Source: Marthasterias glacialis (lineage: Eukaryota > Echinodermata > Asteroidea > Forcipulatida > Asteriidae). Taken from it: DNA of 64,000 nt. A program made the translations under genes and the position numbers. Shown one piece after another: positions 58,979 to 64,000 of this stretch; position 1 is the stretch's first letter, and every line of letters begins with the position of its first letter. The DNA is taken from NCBI GenBank assembly GCA_911728455.2, contig OU452230.1, positions 8,416,512 to 8,480,511 of the forward strand, given 5' to 3'. Under the pieces are notes generated by a model. That model made no database searches. It saw nothing but the letters and a program-made list of their open reading frames with translations, and was not told where the DNA came from.

Positions 58979-61890
58979 TTCCAAAAATGTTAATCTTGGG
59001 GCTGCGGGATCAACAGGGAGGATGCCAGAGACCGCGGAGTGAGAACACCCCGAGGATGTCCAGTGCGTACGGCCATGCTGTGTGTACGTCAACAATAGCC
59101 AAGGCCGCTACGTGTGTGCTGGACCGAATCCAGCAATAAAAAAAACGCGAAAAAGAAGTCGGCAGCGCCACGGCCAATAACTCCAGAAATAATGGGGCTA
59201 GAGAGAAATTTCTTGTACCTGCAGGTAGCTGCCATAGTCTTGCATCCGTAAATCTGGTTTTCCCGGCCATCCAGGGCCGTCTTCCGCCTTGAAACTAACA
59301 GGGAGCGGGGCTGCTCCGAATGCGCTTCAAACGCCTGTCTAATGGCACTTTTGTACACGAAGCTGTAACAGAGTGAAAACAAGACTTAGCAACGGCTCTA
59401 TCTCCCAAAGTAGTGGCGGGAAACTGACAATTCTGACACCGTTGGAAAGCCCTGGTCATGGGCATTCCAAAAATGCCAGTCTTGGGGCTGCGGGATCAAC
59501 AGGGAGGATGCCAGGGACCGCGGAGTGAGAACACCCCGAGGATGTCCAGTGCGTACGGCCATGCTGTGTGTACGTCAACAATAGCCAAGGCCGCTACGTG
59601 TGTGCTGGACCGAAGCCAGCAATAAAAAAAAGCCGAAAAAGAAGTCGGCAGCGCCACGGCCAATAACTCCAGAAATAATGGGGCTAGAGAGAAATTTCTT
59701 GTACCTGCAGGTAGCTGCCATAGTCCTGCATCCGTAAATTTGGTTTTCCCGGCCATCCAGGGCCATCTTCCGCCTTGAAACCACCAGGGAGAGGGGCTGC
59801 ACCGAATGCGCTTCAAACGCCTGTCTAATGGCACTTTTGTACACGAAGCTGTAACAGAGTGAAAACAAGACTTAGCAACGGCTCTATCTCCCAAAGTATT
59901 GGCGGGAAACTGACAATTCTGACACCGTTGGAAAGCCCTGGTCATGGGCATTCCAAAAATGCCAGTCTTGGGGCTGCGGGATCAACAGGGAGGATGCCAG
60001 GGACCGCGGAGTGAGAACACCCCGAGGATGTCCAGTGCGTACGGCCATGCTGTGTGTACGTCAACAATAGCCAAGGCCGCTACGTGTGTGCTGGACCGAA
60101 GCCAGCAATAAAAAAAGCCGAAAAAGAAGTCGGCAGCGCCACGGCCAAGAACTCCAGAAATAATGGGGCTAGAGAGAAATTTCTTGTACCTGCAGGTATC
60201 TGCCATAGTCCTGCATCCGTGAATCTGGTTTTCCCGGCCATCCAGGGCTATCTTCCGCCTTGAAACTAACAGCGAGCGGGGCTGCTCCGAATGCGCTTCA
60301 AACGCCTGTCTAATGGCACTTTTGTACACGAAGCTGTAACAGAGTGAAAACAAGACTTAGCAACGGCTCTATCTCCCAAAGTATTGGCGGGAAACTGACA
60401 ATTCTGACACCGTTGGAAAGCCCTGGTCATGGGCATTCCAAAAATGCCAGTATTGGGGCTGCGGGATCAACAGGGAGGATGCCAGGGACCGCGGAGTGAG
60501 AACACCCCGAGGATGTCCAGTGCGTACGGCCATGCTGTGTGTACGTCAACAATAGCCAAGGCCGCTACGTGTGTGCTGGACCGAAGCCAGCAATAAAAAA
60601 AGCCGAAAAAGAAGTCGGCAGCGCCACGGCCAATAACTCCAGAAATAATGGGGCTAGAGAGAAATTTCTTGTACCTGCAGGTAGCTGCCATAGTCTTGCA
60701 TCCGTAAATCTGGTTTTCCCGGCCATCCAGGGCCGTCTTCCGCCTTGAAACTAACAGGGAGCGGGGCTGCTCCGAATGCGCTTCAAACGCCTGTCTAATG
60801 GCACTTTTGTACACGAAGCTGTAACAGAGTGAAAACAAGACTTAGCAACGGCTCTATCTCCCAAAGTAGTGGCGGGAAACTGACAATTCTGACACCGTTG
60901 GAAAGCCCTGGTCATGGGCATTCCAAAAATGCCAGTCTTGGGGCTGCGGGATCAACAGGGAGGATGCCAGGGACCGCGGAGTGAGAACACCCCGAGGATG
61001 TCCAGTGCGTACGGCCATGCTGTGTGTACGTCAACAATAGCCAAGGCCGCTACGTGTGTGCTGGACCGAAGCCAGCAATAAAAAAAAGCCGAAAAAGAAG
61101 TCGGCAGCGCCACGGCCAATAACTCCAGAAATAATGGGGCTAGAGAGAAATTTCTTGTACCTGCAGGTAGCTGCCATAGTCCTGCATCCGTAAATCTGGT
61201 TTTCCCGGCCATCCAGGGCCATCTTCCGCCTTGAAACCACCAGGGAGAGGGGCTGCACCGAATGCGCTTCAAACGCCTGTCTAATGGCACTTTTGTACAC
61301 GAAGCTGTAACAGAGTGAAAACAAGACTTAGCAACGGCTCTATCTCCCAAAGTATTGACGGGAAACTGACAATTCTGACACCGTTGGAAAGCCCTGGTCA
61401 TGGGCATTCCAAAAATGCCAGTCTTGGGGCAGCGGAATTAACAGGGAGGATGCCAGGGACCGAGGAGTGAGAACACCCCGAGGATGTCCAGTGCGTACGG
61501 CCATGCTGTGTGTACGTCAACAATAGCCAAGGCCGCTACGTGTGTGCTGGACCGAAGCCAGCAATAAAAAAAGCCGAAAAAGAAGTCGGCAGCGCCACGG
61601 CCAAGAACTCCAGAAATAATGGGGCTAGAGAGAAATTTCTTGTACCTGCAGGTATCTGCCATAGTCCTGCATCCGTAAATCTGGTTTTCCCGGCCATCCA
61701 GGGCTATCTTCCGCCTTGAAACTAACAGGGAGCGGGGCTGCTCCGAATGCGCTTCAAACGCCTGTCTAATGGCACTTTTGTACACGAAGCTGTAACAGAG
61801 TGAAAACAAGACTTAGCAACGGCTCTATCTCCCAAAGTATTGGCGGGAAACTGACAATTCTGACACCGTTGGAAAGCCCTGGTCATGGGC
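58979..61890. repeat. Three-unit block duplicated at 1456 bases
   Basis: GGCCGTCTTCC (59275/60731), GCTGCACCGAATG (59797/61253), GGTATCTGCC (60195/61651) and AAGTAGTGGCG (59408/60864) all recur at shift 1456, about three units. The third unit is copied again 485 bases further, at 61923. GCCAGTATTGGG near 60447 and 62388 shows a different shift (1941), so the copies have since exchanged sequence. Confidence 0.87.
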
Positions 61891-64000
61891 ATTCCAAAAA
61901 TGCCAGTCTTGGGGCTGCGGGATCAACAGGGAGGATGCCAGGGACCGCGGAGTGAGAACACCCCGAGGATGTCCAGTGCGTACGGCCATGCTGTGTGTAC
62001 GTCAACAATAGCCAAGGCCGCTACGTGTGTGCTGGACCGAAGCCAGCAATAAAAAAAGCCGAAAAAGAAGTCGGCAGCGCCACGGCCAAGAACTCCAGAA
62101 ATAATGGGGCTAGAGAGAAATTTCTTGTACCTGCAGGTATCTGCCATAGTCCTGCATCCGTAAATCTGGTTTTCCCGGCCATCCAGGGCTATCTTCCGCC
62201 TTGAAACTAACAGCGAGCGGGGCTGCTCCGAATGCGCTTCAAACGCCTGTCTAATGGCACTTTTGTACACGAAGCTGTAACAGAGTGAAAACAAGACTTA
62301 GCAACGGCTCTATCTCCCAAAGTATTGGCGGGAAACTGACAATTCTGACACCGTTGGAAAGCCCTGGTCATGGGCATTCCAAAAATGCCAGTATTGGGGC
62401 TGCGGGATCAACAGGGAGGATGCCAGGGACCGCGGAGTGAGAACACCCCGAGGATGTCCAGTGCGTACGGCCATGCTGTGTGTACGTCAACAATAGCCAA
62501 GGCCGCTACGTGTGTGCTGGACCGAAGCCAGCAATAAAAAAAGCCGAAAAAGAAGTTGGCAGCGCCACGGCCAATAACTCCAGAAATAATGGGGCTAGAG
62601 AGAAATTTCTTGTACCTGCAGGTAGCTGCCATAGTCCTGCATCCGTAAATCTGGTTTTCCCGGCCATCAAGGGCCATCTTCCGCCTTGAAACTAACAGGG
62701 AGAGGGGCTGCTCCGAATGCGCTTCAAACGCCTGTCTAATGGCACTTTTGTACACGAAGCTGTAACAGAGTGAAAACAAGACTTAGCAACGGCTCTATCT
62801 CCCAAAGTATTGGCGGGAAACAGACAATTCTGACACCGTTGGAAAGCCCTGGTCATGGGCATTCCAAAAATGCCAGTCTTGGGGCTGCGGGATCAACAGG
62901 GAGGATGCCAGGGACCGCGGAGTGAGAACACCCCGAGAATGTCCAGTGCAAACGGCTATGCTGTGTGTACGTCAACAATAGCCATGGCCGCTAGGTGTGT
63001 GCTGGACCGAAGCCAGCAATAAAAAAACGCGAAAAAACAAGTTGGCAGCGCAACGGCCAATTACTCCAGAAATAATGGGCTAGAGAGAAATTTCTTGTAC
63101 CTGCAGGTAGCTGCCATAGTCCTGCATCCGTAAATCTGGTTTTCCCGGCCATCCAGGGCTATCTTCCGCCTTGAAACTAACAGGGAGCGGGGCTGCTCCG
63201 AATGCGCTTCAAACGCCTGTCTAATGGCACTTTTGTACACGAAGCTGTAACAGAGTGAAAACAAGACTTAGCAACGGCTCTATCTCCCAAAGTATTGGCG
63301 GGAAACTGACAATTCTGACACCGTTGGAAAGCCCTGGTCATGGGCATTCCAAAAATGCCAGTCTTGGGGCTGCGGGATCAACAGGGAGGATGCCAGGGAC
63401 CGCGGAGTGAGAACACCCCGAGAATGTCCAGTGCAAACGGCTATGCTGTGTGTACGTCAACAATAGCCAAGGCCGCTACGTGTGTGCTGGAACGAAGCGA
63501 GCAATAAAAAAAACGCGAAAAAACAAGTCGGCAGCGCCACGGCCAATAACTCCAGAAATAATGGTGCTAGAGAGAAATTTCTTGTACCTGCAGGTAGCTG
63601 CCATAGTCCTGCATCCGTAAATCTGGTTTTTCCGGCCATCCAGGGCTATCTTCCGCCTTGAAACTAACAGAGAGCGGGGCTGCTCCGAATGCGCTTCAAA
63701 CGCCTGTCTAATGGCACTTTTGTACACGAAGCTGTAACAGAGTGAAAACAAGACTTAGCAACGGCTCTATCTCCCAAAGTATTGGCGGGAAACTGACAAT
63801 TCTGACACCGTTGGAAAGCCCTGGTCATGGGCTTTCCGAAAATGTCAATCTTGGGGCTGCATAATAAACAGGGAGGATGCCAGGGACCGCGGAGTGAGAA
63901 CACCCCGAGAATGTCCAGTGCATACCGCCATGCTGTGTGTACGTCAACAATAGCCAAGGCGGCTACGTGTGTGCTGGACCGAAGCCAGCAATAAAAAAAA
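61891..64000. repeat. Array region at the right edge: A then B units
   Basis: Type A units near 62050 and 62536 are followed by B units near 63021 (AATGGGCTAG, one base lost; GGCCGCTAGGTGTG), 63507 (GGAACGAAGCGAGC) and a partial unit ending in an A-run at 64000. GGGCTTTCCGAAAATG near 63830 and GCTGCATAATAAAC near 63857 are private. The array clearly continues past the window. Confidence 0.85.

Larger units (their letters stand above)
1..64000. repeat. Tandem satellite array, about 486-base unit, about 132 copies
   Basis: The landmark GTGAAAACAAGACTTAGC recurs at 143, 628, 1113, 1599, 2086, 2574, 3059 and 3547, giving steps of 485, 485, 486, 487, 488, 485 and 488. The same spacing continues to the end of the window. 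A-rich segments near 381 and near 63991 are separated by 131 unit steps, a mean of about 485.6 bases. All copies share one orientation, and neighbours differ by substitutions and small indels at a few recurrent positions. No unique spacer or inserted element separates them. The first and last units are partial, so the array extends beyond the window. Arrays of this kind are known from centromeric, pericentromeric and subtelomeric heterochromatin of eukaryotes; placing this one there is inference. I do not recognise the family. Confidence 0.98.

Noticed and set aside
1-64000. CRISPR array
   Set aside because: The period is about 486 bases with no short conserved repeat separated by unique spacers; the whole unit is conserved and no cas-like gene is present.
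1-64000. Ribosomal, 5S, snRNA or tRNA gene cluster
   Set aside because: I found no recognisable rRNA, 5S, snRNA or tRNA sequence, and no convincing A-box/B-box pair in the unit.
1-64000. Tandem transposon or LTR copies
   Set aside because: There are no terminal inverted repeats, target-site duplications or transposase or reverse-transcriptase motifs, and units abut without gaps. A very old transposon origin of the unit cannot be excluded.

Overview
The whole window is one uninterrupted tandem satellite array. A unit of about 486 bases (485, 486, 487 or 488 in most copies) repeats head to tail in a single orientation from the first base to the last, about 132 copies in all, and the array runs off both ends. 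I found no unique sequence, transposon, rRNA or tRNA gene, CRISPR array or convincing protein gene between the units. The unit is about 52% GC by hand count over one copy. An array of this length, with irregular higher-order structure, points to a eukaryotic heterochromatic, centromeric or subtelomeric block. I do not recognise the family and cannot name the organism.

Units fall into subfamilies, told apart mainly by an A-rich segment of about 30 bases and by a second variable patch about 160 bases further on. Type A (485 bases) has a GCCGA...TCGGC A-rich segment. Type A' is the same with AATAAACAAAG. Type B (486-487 bases) has ACGCG followed by an A-run and AAGT(T/C)GGC. Type C (488 bases) has CCCGC plus a TACTTGCAGGTA change. 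The subfamilies are grouped into local blocks that were copied as dimers, trimers and longer runs. Block shifts read directly from shared private variants are 485, 970-972, 974, 1456, 1883, 1936, 1947, 2431, 2432, 3406, 8259 and 23888 bases. No single higher-order unit covers the window, so it looks like a patchwork of many recent local amplifications.

Layout: 1-4.2 kb, mixed A/B/C units. 4.2-11.5 kb, A-B dimers and a nested multi-unit duplication. 11.5-20 kb, mixed blocks including a trimer that recurs at 13.95, 18.33 and 42.22 kb. 20.1-21.1 kb, two adjacent rearranged units. 21.1-36 kb, A'/B dimers with several broken copies. 36.4-39.1 kb, a threefold 971-base dimer. 39-46 kb, mixed units, one with a complex indel. 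46-51.4 kb, a duplicated four-unit block and a 970-base dimer. 51.3-55.0 kb, a duplicated 1883-base block carrying a 59-base deletion. 55-64 kb, mostly type A units with single-unit and three-unit copying.

The most unusual structure is on the minus strand of each unit: a branch-point-like CTAA, a pyrimidine tract and CAG, then 144 bases later CAG|GTACAAG. This is an exon-like module. Its length is a multiple of three, and its one consistently open frame is the frame preserved if copies are spliced to each other. Against a real protein, most recurring differences between copies change the amino acid and about eight copies are broken. Every unit also has a near-invariant E2F-consensus sequence overlapping an inverted CCAAT. 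These are hypotheses about possible transcription of the array, not demonstrated functions.
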